Assembly: GCA_902362365.1 (NCBI GenBank)
Contig: CABIVQ010000004.1
Location: 1-64,000, forward strand
Source: Clostridiaceae bacterium
GTDB taxonomy: Bacteria > Bacillota > Clostridia > Peptostreptococcales > Peptostreptococcaceae
Length of the DNA: 64,000 nt
Direction: 5' to 3'
Of the stretch, positions 25,879-33,716 are shown piece after piece. The notes below the pieces were generated by a model. It saw nothing but the letters and a program-made list of their open reading frames with translations, searched no databases and was not told the DNA's origin. The position numbers were made by a program, and so were the translations under genes. Position 1 is the first letter of the stretch, and every line of letters begins with the position of its first letter.

Positions 25879-27657
25879 GTGAGCAAATACGTAAATATTA
25901 ACTCTCAATTAGATGCACTAAAGTTGAAAGAGATAGAACAAAACTTTTATTACAACATAAAAGATAATATTAATATAGTGCCCAAAGTTACTCCTTTTAA
26001 AGGGATTAATACAGATTTGCTTTATATTAAAGATAATAAAATCTTATTTATAAAGTTTATGGATACTACAGAGGATTTATTTTTTATTTTAGAAGAAGAA
26101 TTACTTGAAGTAATGAATGAAGAATATGAATCTATGAAATTAAAAATGACTCAACGTAATAAAGATATAAGTTTTAACTATGTTTTTATTATGCCTTATG
26201 TAGAAATTGAAGATACTTACGGTTTTGATGATTTCGTAAATAATAATATTATAGATAGAAATAAATTAGAAGAAATAAAATTAGATAGTAATTTAATTGA
26301 TACATATTTAAAAGAAGCAAATAATGAGATTGACTTAAATCTATTACTATTGGATATATGTCCAGAGTACTATATACTGAATAATAGACTTCATTTGAAT
26401 GATAAATTTAAGAAAATTTCTTTTTATAATGATGAGTATAAATACACTGCAACTATGCTGGAAAATAGTCAAATAGAAAACGCTATTTCAATAAACTATG
26501 GTAATACGTTGTTTAAAGGTGGCTCTGGAAGTGGAAAAACTTCCATTATGATTTCAAGGGCTATCAAATTAGCTAGGGTATATCCACACCATAGGTTTTT
26601 AATTTTTACTTATACAAAGCAACTTAGAAATGAGTTAAGAGAGCATTTAGATATACTTTATAAAGATAATACTAATTTAGAGGTTCATACATTTAGTTCT
26701 TTTATTTTTAAATTAGCTAAAAAATATAATTTAGTAATAGATTATAATATGTTAAAAAATGATTATGAAAAGACTTTTAGTAATCTTATAAAACAAGCTA
26801 AAAATATTATAAAAACTAAAAGTATGTTTAAAGGAATTTTTATTGATGAGGCAGAAAGCTTTTCAGCTAATGAAGTAGATTTTATTAGAGAATTTTTATA
26901 TAAATCAAAATACATATTTAATGTATTTTACTGTGAAAGTTTAAATATTTCTAATCACTTAAATATATTTAAACAAGCTTTTGAAAATATTGAATTTAAT
27001 GAATACGTTGTTCTAGATAAAAACTATAGACAGTCAAAAGAATTAATTAATTTCACAAATAAATTTATTAAAAATTCTAATGAATATATAAATACTTTAA
27101 GACCAAGCTTAAATAAAGAAATTTTCACAACTACTAAGCCAATTCTAAATGATGGTAAAGTAGTAGATATAGTTAAAGTAAGTGATTTAGACGAGCAGCT
27201 GAGTGCAATACTTTGGGAAATTGAATACTTTACAACTAAAAAAGGTCTGAACTATTCGGATATAGCAATAGTGTATCCATATAATAAGAAGAAACTAAAA
27301 AGTGGAAAGACAATTTATTTTCAATATTTAATAAGAAAAGCTTTAGAAGAAAGAGAAATTCCTTATATATATGCAGAGGATACACTTACTAATCTAAGTT
27401 CTAGAAATGGAGTTACAATATCAAATATTTACTCTATTAAAAATTTAGAATATAAAGCTTTAGTCTTCTGTGAACTAGAAATGTTATATAATCAGACAAT
27501 AAATGATAAAGAACAAGACTATCAAATAAATGATTTCGTTGGAGACTTAAATAAAATATACTTAGCAATAAATAGATCAACCGAGTACCTAAGTATAATA
27601 ACTACACTAAATGAAGAGGGGAGTGATTTAATAAGATTGTTAATGGATTCAAAATAA
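25879..27657 (+). CDS. UvrD/Rep-like superfamily 1 helicase with a NERD-like N terminus
   Basis: The 592-residue protein starts with about 110 residues resembling a nuclease-related (NERD) fold (NTDLLYIKDNKILFIKFMD), then a superfamily 1 ATPase: Walker A GGSGSGKTS (residues ~213-221), motif Ia FTYTKQLRNEL, Walker B FIDEAE, motif IV YRQSKELINFT and a short C-terminal 2A region (SIKNLEYKALVF). It is shorter than UvrD (about 700) and lacks typical 1B/2B insertions. NERD-helicases may act in DNA repair or defence; no partner gene is next to it. The start is GTG after GGGGG. Confidence 0.8.
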   Translation: MSKYVNINSQLDALKLKEIEQNFYYNIKDNINIVPKVTPFKGINTDLLYIKDNKILFIKFMDTTEDLFFILEEELLEVMNEEYESMKLKMTQRNKDISFNYVFIMPYVEIEDTYGFDDFVNNNIIDRNKLEEIKLDSNLIDTYLKEANNEIDLNLLLLDICPEYYILNNRLHLNDKFKKISFYNDEYKYTATMLENSQIENAISINYGNTLFKGGSGSGKTSIMISRAIKLARVYPHHRFLIFTYTKQLRNELREHLDILYKDNTNLEVHTFSSFIFKLAKKYNLVIDYNMLKNDYEKTFSNLIKQAKNIIKTKSMFKGIFIDEAESFSANEVDFIREFLYKSKYIFNVFYCESLNISNHLNIFKQAFENIEFNEYVVLDKNYRQSKELINFTNKFIKNSNEYINTLRPSLNKEIFTTTKPILNDGKVVDIVKVSDLDEQLSAILWEIEYFTTKKGLNYSDIAIVYPYNKKKLKSGKTIYFQYLIRKALEEREIPYIYAEDTLTNLSSRNGVTISNIYSIKNLEYKALVFCELEMLYNQTINDKEQDYQINDFVGDLNKIYLAINRSTEYLSIITTLNEEGSDLIRLLMDSK

Positions 27658-27694
27658 TATAAATAGTAATAATTTAAAATTTGCATTGAAGCAT

Positions 27695-27757
27695 AAAAAA
27701 TAGAAACTTATTTAGGGATTAATGCATATTGCAGCCTAAATTAAGTTTCTATTTTTA
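27695..27757. terminator. Two-way terminator between the helicase gene and uppP
   Basis: AAAAAATAGAAACTTATTTAGG and CCTAAATTAAGTTTCTATTTTT pair over about 21 bp with one bulged base; each end has an A or T run. The two genes converge here. Confidence 0.88.
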
Positions 27758-27766
27758 CTGAATATA

Positions 27767-28579
27767 TTATTTCATGAAATAGAAATATCCTAAAACTATT
27801 ATACCAAGAACAATTCTGTAGTAACCGAACACTTTAAAGTCATGTTTTTTGATATAGTCTAATAAGAACTTAATTGCAAATACAGAAACAATAAATGCAA
27901 CTAAAGAACCAGTAGCTAATAATAACCATTCAAATCCACTAAATGCAAATCCAACTTTTAAAAGTTTTAGTGCACTAGCACCAAGCATAGTAGGAACTGC
28001 TAAGAAGAATGAAAATTCAGTAGCTACATATCTTGAAGTACCAAGTAAAACGGCACCGATTATAGTAGAACCTGACCTAGATGTACCAGGTATAAGAGCT
28101 AAGCATTGGAATAAACCAATACCAAGAGCTAGTTTATATGTAAGTTGGCTAAAATCAGATACCTTAGGTTTTTTATTTCTGTTTTCTAGCATTATCATTA
28201 TAACCCCATAAACTATAAGTGCAGTAGCAACTGTAGTTGAATTGAAGAATAATTCATCTATCTTATCTTCAAATAAAACACCTATTAAACCAGATGGGAT
28301 TATTGCGATTATTACCTTTACCCATAAGCTTAATGTATCATTTTTTTGAACCGTAGTTTTTGAGGGATCAAAGGGGTTTAATTTTTTTAAGAATATCATA
28401 AGTACAGCAAGGATTGAACCGAACTGGATTACAACAAAGAAAGTACTCCTAAATGCTTGCGATTGATTTAATTGAAGAAATTCATCAACTAATATCATAT
28501 GACCTGTACTACTTACTGGTAACCATTCAGTTATACCTTGGACAATACCTAAAATAATGACTTTTAACATTTCAATCAT
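27767..28579 (-). CDS. uppP: Undecaprenyl-diphosphate phosphatase
   Basis: The 270-residue integral membrane enzyme recycles undecaprenyl pyrophosphate to the monophosphate for cell-wall synthesis and gives bacitracin tolerance. The conserved EWLPVSSTGHM (residues 18-28) and PGTSRSGSTI motifs carry the catalytic Glu, Ser and Arg residues. Length is normal. A GGAGGT ribosome site precedes ATG. It is a single gene ending at the shared terminator. Confidence 0.95.
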   Translation of the reverse strand: MIEMLKVIILGIVQGITEWLPVSSTGHMILVDEFLQLNQSQAFRSTFFVVIQFGSILAVLMIFLKKLNPFDPSKTTVQKNDTLSLWVKVIIAIIPSGLIGVLFEDKIDELFFNSTTVATALIVYGVIMIMLENRNKKPKVSDFSQLTYKLALGIGLFQCLALIPGTSRSGSTIIGAVLLGTSRYVATEFSFFLAVPTMLGASALKLLKVGFAFSGFEWLLLATGSLVAFIVSVFAIKFLLDYIKKHDFKVFGYYRIVLGIIVLGYFYFMK

Positions 28580-28725
28580 ATTTTATTACCTCCAAATAAA
28601 AAATACATAATTTACACTTTAATTTGTAAAAACACTAAATAAAAGTATATCAACAATAAGAAATATATTCAAGTCAAAAGAAAAAATGTTATATTTATAT
28701 TAATAGATAATAATAAGGAGGCTCT

Positions 28726-29634
28726 ATGGAAAATACTACAATTTTAACAGATAAAGAATTTGAGATATTTAATCAGTTTTCACAAAAGCTTAATCCAAAT
28801 ACAAAACATGATTATTTATCAAAAATAGTATTAATGAAGGCATTTTTAGAAGAGAAAGATTTATTAGAAGTAACAAAGTATGAGTGTAACGAATTTATAG
28901 ATTATGTAAAGGATAAATATGCAAAATCAACATGTGAGAAGATTTATAGTTATTTACATAGTTTTTATAACTTCATGAATAAAAAAAAATATATTGAAAT
29001 AAATCCATTTACATATGTAAAAAAACCAGAAGTTAGTAGGATAAAAACTAAGGATGATGTCTTAAGTGTTCAAGAAATAAATAAACTTGTTGAAATCCTT
29101 CCTAAGTTAAACATAAGAGATAGAGTAATAATGATATTCTTGGCAACTACAGGATGTTTATTAAATGAACTTGTAAATTTAAAATGGAAAGACATTATTA
29201 TGGATGAAAAAAATAATACTTATGTAAGGTTAGGAAAGAACAAGAAAGAAAGAGTAGTAAAGCTACATCCATATTGCTTTAAATTAATAGAAGACTATAG
29301 GGACTACTCGGGTCTTTCAGAGGTAATACTTCCAACTAATGACTTTGTATTTACAACTCAAAAAAGCAATTCTATAACAGATAGAAATGTCAGACTAATT
29401 GTAAAGAAAGCCTTAGATTATGCAGGATTATCTCAGTATTCTGCTAAAGATTTTAGACATTCTTTTGCAGCAATAAGCCTAAGACTTGGAGCAGATGAAG
29501 AAGATATTAAGAAGCAACTAGGGTGGAGTGATAAGTATTATGCTATTAGATATAAATATGTATTAAATTTTGTAGATAGTGAAAGTGTTGATTATATTAT
29601 GAATAATGATCATTTAAGTATTAATAATAAATAA
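28726..29634 (+). CDS. Tyrosine recombinase-like protein with altered active site
   Basis: The 302-residue protein has an N-terminal SAM-like domain (residues 13-95) and a tyrosine recombinase catalytic domain. Aligned by motif, Arg I is Leu145 (TGCLLNEL instead of TGLRxxEL) and His II is Lys241 (KDFRH), while Arg II (R244), Trp267 (as in Cre) and Tyr276 remain with normal spacing of 23 and 9 residues. Loss of Arg I normally abolishes cleavage, so it may be a non-catalytic DNA-binding protein. No att sites or mobile element genes are adjacent. Ribosome site AGGAGG. Confidence 0.82.
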   Translation: MENTTILTDKEFEIFNQFSQKLNPNTKHDYLSKIVLMKAFLEEKDLLEVTKYECNEFIDYVKDKYAKSTCEKIYSYLHSFYNFMNKKKYIEINPFTYVKKPEVSRIKTKDDVLSVQEINKLVEILPKLNIRDRVIMIFLATTGCLLNELVNLKWKDIIMDEKNNTYVRLGKNKKERVVKLHPYCFKLIEDYRDYSGLSEVILPTNDFVFTTQKSNSITDRNVRLIVKKALDYAGLSQYSAKDFRHSFAAISLRLGADEEDIKKQLGWSDKYYAIRYKYVLNFVDSESVDYIMNNDHLSINNK

Positions 29635-29704
29635 ATTACTCATATCAGTTAGTGAATATTATTAGTAGTAGAGACAATAAATTAATTATGATATACATTG
29701 AGCG

Positions 29705-29756
29705 AAAGCCTAAATATGGTCCTATTAAATATTACAGGACAGATTTAGGCTTTTTG
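29705..29756 (+). terminator. Intrinsic terminator after the recombinase-like gene
   Basis: AAAGCCTAAAT and ATTTAGGCTTT pair, with an inner GGTCCT/AGGAC stem, then TTTTTG. Confidence 0.88.
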
Positions 29757-29778
29757 TTTTCGGAATAAATAGGAAAAA

Positions 29779-29892
29779 ATGGTTAGAAAACAAAATAGCA
29801 GGGTATTAAAAGAATATCACAATAAATTAAACTTTAGTAGAAAAAAAGTTGAGTTGAAGAGTGGGTTTATAAAAAGGATATTTAAAAAATAG
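29779..29892 (+). CDS. Small, strongly basic peptide ORF
   Basis: The 37-codon ORF starts with ATG 4 bases after AGGA and encodes about 13 Lys/Arg residues (MVRKQNSRVLKEYHNKLNF...). It lies after a terminator and 51 bases before the ArsD-like gene. Its 3' end carries AAAATAGAGATATATGAA, which is repeated exactly at the start of the ArsD-like gene, so a small duplication may have created it. Expression is not certain. Confidence 0.3.
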   Translation: MVRKQNSRVLKEYHNKLNFSRKKVELKSGFIKRIFKK

Positions 29893-29943
29893 AGATATAT
29901 GAAGGTTAAAGCAGTTTTAAAATAAAATTCAGGAGGGGTAAAT

Positions 29944-30342
29944 ATGAAAATAGAGATATATGAAAAAAATATGTATGGTGTAAAAGGTTTGGTTAATTCA
30001 ATAATGGATGAAGAGTCTTTAAGAATTGGGGATGACTTAAAACAACTTAAAAATGAATTTAAAGAATTAGAAATAGCAAGATATGAAATGGTTGTAAAGC
30101 CAAGATATATAAGTTCACTAGTAAATATAAGTGAAAATGATAAGGAATATAAGTCAAGAAACAAGTCAATAGATCAACTGATGAAAATAAATATGAAAGA
30201 TGTAGGTCTAATAAGCAATGAAAATTTACCAATAGTTTTAATAAATGGTGAAATTATCAAATTAGGAAAATATCCTAATATTAATGAGCTTAGAAAAAGT
30301 ATTGAATTAGAAAAAATAATATCAATTGTATATAATAACTAA
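29944..30342 (+). CDS. ArsD-like protein without cysteines
   Basis: The 132-residue protein follows the ArsD layout: MKIEIYEKNMYG at the start, EESLRIGDDLKQLKNEF, IARYEM in the middle and the C-terminal LPIVLINGEIIKLGKYPNINELRK. ArsD is an arsenic chaperone and weak repressor that binds As(III) through an N-terminal Cys-Cys pair; here the equivalent position reads MYG and the protein has no cysteine at all. No arsA, arsB or arsR accompanies it. It may have a different function within the thioredoxin-like fold. Ribosome site AGGAGGG. Confidence 0.72.
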   Translation: MKIEIYEKNMYGVKGLVNSIMDEESLRIGDDLKQLKNEFKELEIARYEMVVKPRYISSLVNISENDKEYKSRNKSIDQLMKINMKDVGLISNENLPIVLINGEIIKLGKYPNINELRKSIELEKIISIVYNN

Positions 30343-30375
30343 TAATATTAGTATTTAAGTTGATAATATTGATAA

Positions 30376-30425
30376 AATAAAAATAGGGCAAATCTCGGTT
30401 ATGAGGTTGCCCATTTTTATTTATA
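30376..30425 (+). terminator. Intrinsic terminator after the ArsD-like gene
   Basis: AATAAAAATAGGGCAA and TTGCCCATTTTTATT pair with an inner CTC/GAG step and a U-rich end. Confidence 0.85.
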
Positions 30426-30566
30426 ATCTTAGATTATATTTAGGGAATAGGCCTATAGGACATCTTTTTTATCTAGTTTTGTCGAAAAGTACCATTTAAA
30501 ATATACTTAATTTATGGTATAAATAGTTAATAAGTTTAATTTAAGAAAAAAGATAAGGAGAATAAT

Positions 30567-31997
30567 ATGCAATATAAATTAGAAAATAACGCGAATAGTA
30601 AAACTCAAAAAAAGAAAAAGTTCAAACTACCAACAGCATATACGATATTATTTTCTATAATAGTTATAATTGCGGTTATTAGTAAGTTTATACCAGGGGT
30701 TAAGGCTGCAACAGTAGCAGACGTTGTAATGTCTCCTATGAATGGACTAAAGGATGCAATAGATATATGTTTATATGTCCTTTTAATGGGAGGATTTTTA
30801 AATGTTGTTACAAAAACTGGAGCACTTGATGCAGGTATAGGTTCAATAGTAAAGAAGCTTAATGGTAAAGAACTTTTACTAATACCTATATTGATGTTTG
30901 TATTTTCATTAGGTGGAACAAGTTACGGAATGGCAGAAGAAACTTTAGCTTTTTATGCTTTAGTTACTGCTACTATGATGGCTGCAGGATTTGATGCTCT
31001 TACGGCAGTTGCCACTATATTACTTGGAGCTGGTGTTGGGGTTTTAGGTTCGACTGTAAATCCATTTTTAGTGGCAACAAGTATAGATTCATTAAAGGGA
31101 GTAGGGGTTGAAGTAAATCAAGCAACAGTTATGGGAATAGGTGTTGCTTTATGGTTAACAGCTCTATTAATATCTATATATTTTGTTATGAAATACGCAA
31201 AAAAAGTAAAAGAAGATAATAATAATTCTTTATTATCAAAAGAAGAATTACAAAACTCTAAAGAAGCTTTCTTAGATGGAAAAGAAGAAACTTTAGAGTT
31301 TACTACTAAGAGAAAGATCGTTATGTGTTTATTTGGACTATCATTTGTAGTTATGATATTAGGTGTTATACCTTGGGAAAGGTTCGGTATAACTATGTTT
31401 GAACACACAGATTTTTTAACAGGAATTTCTCTTGGTAATTGGTGGTTCTCAGAATTAGCAATGTGGTTTGTATTAATGTCTATAATAATAGGTATTGTTT
31501 ACGGATTTAAGGAAAAAGAAATAGTTTCTTATATAATAGAAGGTGCAGCGGAAATGGTAGGTGTAGCACTTATAATAGGTATATCAAGAGGTGTATCAGT
31601 TATAATGTCTAGTACAGGTTTAGATGCTTATGTATTACAAAATGCATCAACTGCTTTAAGTGGAATGTCACCAATATTATTTACTAATGTTACATTCTTG
31701 ATTTATATTGGTTTATCATTCTTAATACCTTCAACATCAGGATTAGCAAGTGTATCTATACCTATATTTGGTGCATTAGCACATACTTTAGGATTCTCAC
31801 CAGAACTAGTAATATCTATACTTGGTGCAGGATGCGGACTAGTAAACTTAATAACACCTACATCAGGTGTAGTTATGGGCGGACTTGCAATATCAAAAGT
31901 AGAATATGGAACATGGATTAAATTTACTACAAAGGTAATTGTATGTATATTTATATCATCTGCTGTAATATTATCAGTAGGTATGATGTTACTTTAA
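30567..31997 (+). CDS. YfcC family transporter
   Basis: This 476-residue transporter has about 12 helices and a basic N terminus (KTQKKKKFKLP) then TAYTILF. Motifs GGTSYGMAEETLAFY and PSTSGLASVSIPIFGALA are typical of the YfcC/DcuC-like ion transporter group, which carries carboxylates or basic amino acids; the substrate is unknown. It starts after AAGGAG and ends at a clear terminator. No catabolic gene is adjacent to suggest the substrate. Confidence 0.87.
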   Translation: MQYKLENNANSKTQKKKKFKLPTAYTILFSIIVIIAVISKFIPGVKAATVADVVMSPMNGLKDAIDICLYVLLMGGFLNVVTKTGALDAGIGSIVKKLNGKELLLIPILMFVFSLGGTSYGMAEETLAFYALVTATMMAAGFDALTAVATILLGAGVGVLGSTVNPFLVATSIDSLKGVGVEVNQATVMGIGVALWLTALLISIYFVMKYAKKVKEDNNNSLLSKEELQNSKEAFLDGKEETLEFTTKRKIVMCLFGLSFVVMILGVIPWERFGITMFEHTDFLTGISLGNWWFSELAMWFVLMSIIIGIVYGFKEKEIVSYIIEGAAEMVGVALIIGISRGVSVIMSSTGLDAYVLQNASTALSGMSPILFTNVTFLIYIGLSFLIPSTSGLASVSIPIFGALAHTLGFSPELVISILGAGCGLVNLITPTSGVVMGGLAISKVEYGTWIKFTTKVIVCIFISSAVILSVGMMLL

Positions 31998-32010
31998 GAT
32001 AAAATAAATA

Positions 32011-32060
32011 GGCTATTGTAATATAAGGACTTTTTAAGTTTAATATTACAATAGCCTTTT
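32011..32060 (+). terminator. Intrinsic terminator after the YfcC gene
   Basis: GGCTATTGTAATAT (32011-32024) and ATATTACAATAGCC (32043-32056) are perfectly complementary and followed by TTTT. Confidence 0.92.
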
Positions 32061-32086
32061 ATAGTTAGAAAAAAGATATTTTTATA

Positions 32087-32117
32087 TTGACACTCCACCT
32101 AGAGGAGGCTTTATTCT
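32087..32117 (+). promoter_or_regulatory. MerR-type promoter with 19-bp spacer before the MATE gene
   Basis: TTGACA (32087-32092) and TATTCT (32112-32117) are separated by 19 bases. The spacer contains CTCCACCTAGAGGAG, a dyad with CTCC/GGAG arms, the form of operators bound by BmrR-like MerR drug sensors. This suggests drug-induced expression of the exporter 38 bases downstream. No MerR gene is adjacent; the TipA-like regulator at 14783 has a different spacer dyad. Confidence 0.72.
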
Positions 32118-32155
32118 AATATATAGTAGAAATAATAAGAAAGGAGTGGAAATTT

Positions 32156-33499
32156 ATGAGTCAAGAAAATATATTAGGAACAGAAAAGATATCAAAACTG
32201 TTTGTCAAGTATTCGTTGCCAGCAATAGTTGCTATGGTTATAAACGGAGTACAAACTATTATAGATGGAATATTTTTAGGTAACTTTGTAGGTCCAAATG
32301 CAATGGCAAGTGTAAACTTAGTACAACCATTCAATCAGCTAATAATAGGAACGAGTATGATAATAAGTATTGGTTGTATAAGTTTTATAGGAAGAACCTT
32401 AGGAGAAGGTAAAAAAAAGGAAGCACAAAATATTTTTAAGACATCACTAATAGTTATGTTTTTAGTATCATTAATAATAACTTTTGTAGGAATAATATTT
32501 AATAAAAATATAGCAATGATACTAGGCGCAAATGAAGTATTATTAGAAAGTGTATCAATATATATAAAAACATTAGCTATATTCTCTATACCTATGTCAT
32601 TAATGTTTTTATTTGGATTCGTTGATAGGGTAATAGAAAAACCAGAGCTTTATTTAAAGGGTAGTATAATAAGTGTAATGACAAATATAATACTAAACTA
32701 TATACTTATAAAAAAACTACAACTGGGTATAAGAGGAGCAGCTATCGCTACCGGAATGTCTTTTTCGATGGCACTTATAATAACAATATTACCTTTATTA
32801 AATAAAAATTCGGTAATAAATATATTTAAAGGAAAATTTGATAAGTCTACAATATGGCCGGTTGTCTATAATGGTTCATCAGAAGGAGTCACAGCTATTG
32901 CTATAGCTACAACTGCTTTTGTATTTAATATGGCATTTATGCAGATTGCAAGAGAAATAGGTATTGCAGCATTTACAAGTATAAGTTATATATCTCAATT
33001 TGGAACACTAATAATGTTTGGAATATCAGATGGGATCGGACCAATAATAAGTTATAATTATGGATATCAAAAACATGATAGGGTAGATGATGTATTAAAA
33101 ATATCTTATAAAGTGACTTTATTAGTTGGTATAACTTTATTTGCAATATTATTTTTATTTGGAAGAAGTTTAGTAGGAATATTTGCAGGTAGCAATAAAG
33201 ATGTATTAGAAATGGCTGTTAATGGATCTAAGCTATATGCTTTTGCATTCTTTTTTAATGGTTTTAATATAGTATATTCAGGATATTTCACAGCTATAGG
33301 AAAGGCAAAGGAATCTATAATCATATCTGCTTGTAGAGGAATAGTTTTTATAATAATAGGAATATTAGTTTTGCCGACAATTGTAAATTTAAAAGGAGTC
33401 TGGCTTACAGTTCCTTTTGCTGAGCTAATGACATTTATAATTGGAATTAGACTAATGAATAAAAATAGTTTTGTAAAAGATAGTAAAGTAGCAGCTTAA
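32156..33499 (+). CDS. MATE family multidrug efflux transporter
   Basis: The 447-residue protein has 12 predicted helices and the MATE start (KLFVKYSLPAIVAMVINGVQTIIDGIFLGNFVG) with the internal repeat at residues ~240-280. It exchanges Na+ or H+ for cationic drugs. The length is normal. The promoter is MerR-type, which fits drug-responsive control. Ribosome site AAAGGAGTG. It is monocistronic. Confidence 0.92.
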   Translation: MSQENILGTEKISKLFVKYSLPAIVAMVINGVQTIIDGIFLGNFVGPNAMASVNLVQPFNQLIIGTSMIISIGCISFIGRTLGEGKKKEAQNIFKTSLIVMFLVSLIITFVGIIFNKNIAMILGANEVLLESVSIYIKTLAIFSIPMSLMFLFGFVDRVIEKPELYLKGSIISVMTNIILNYILIKKLQLGIRGAAIATGMSFSMALIITILPLLNKNSVINIFKGKFDKSTIWPVVYNGSSEGVTAIAIATTAFVFNMAFMQIAREIGIAAFTSISYISQFGTLIMFGISDGIGPIISYNYGYQKHDRVDDVLKISYKVTLLVGITLFAILFLFGRSLVGIFAGSNKDVLEMAVNGSKLYAFAFFFNGFNIVYSGYFTAIGKAKESIIISACRGIVFIIIGILVLPTIVNLKGVWLTVPFAELMTFIIGIRLMNKNSFVKDSKVAA

Positions 33500-33577
33500 A
33501 GTTATGGTTTATAAAAAAGTATTCGAAGATAATAAATTTAGATATATAAGTAAATAATAAAGTAATGAATATATGGT

Positions 33578-33613
33578 AAAAAAGATGAGCTAATTATAGG
33601 TCATCTTTTTTAT
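33578..33613 (+). terminator. Intrinsic terminator after the MATE gene
   Basis: AAAAAAGATGA and TCATCTTTTTT pair, with an extra CT/AG step inside the loop, ending in T. Confidence 0.82.
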
Positions 33614-33647
33614 TATACATTATAGATGAACTAAAACTAAAAAAAAG

Positions 33648-33676
33648 TTGTTATCGTTCGGATTATCTTGTATAAT
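33648..33676 (+). promoter_or_regulatory. purB promoter with a PurBox-like core in the spacer
   Basis: TTGTTA (33648-33653) and perfect TATAAT (33671-33676) have a 17-base spacer. The spacer contains CGTTCGG, whose reverse complement CCGAACG holds the CCGAAC core of the Bacillus PurR operator. Purine repression is plausible; only one copy is visible. Confidence 0.5.
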
Positions 33677-33716
33677 TAGAATGTAAAAAAAAGACTTAAG
33701 GACGGTGCTAATAATT

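Noticed and set aside
29705..29892. Attachment site or mobile element end beside the recombinase-like gene
   Set aside because: No matching direct repeat, tRNA or element genes flank it; the repeat there is an ordinary terminator.
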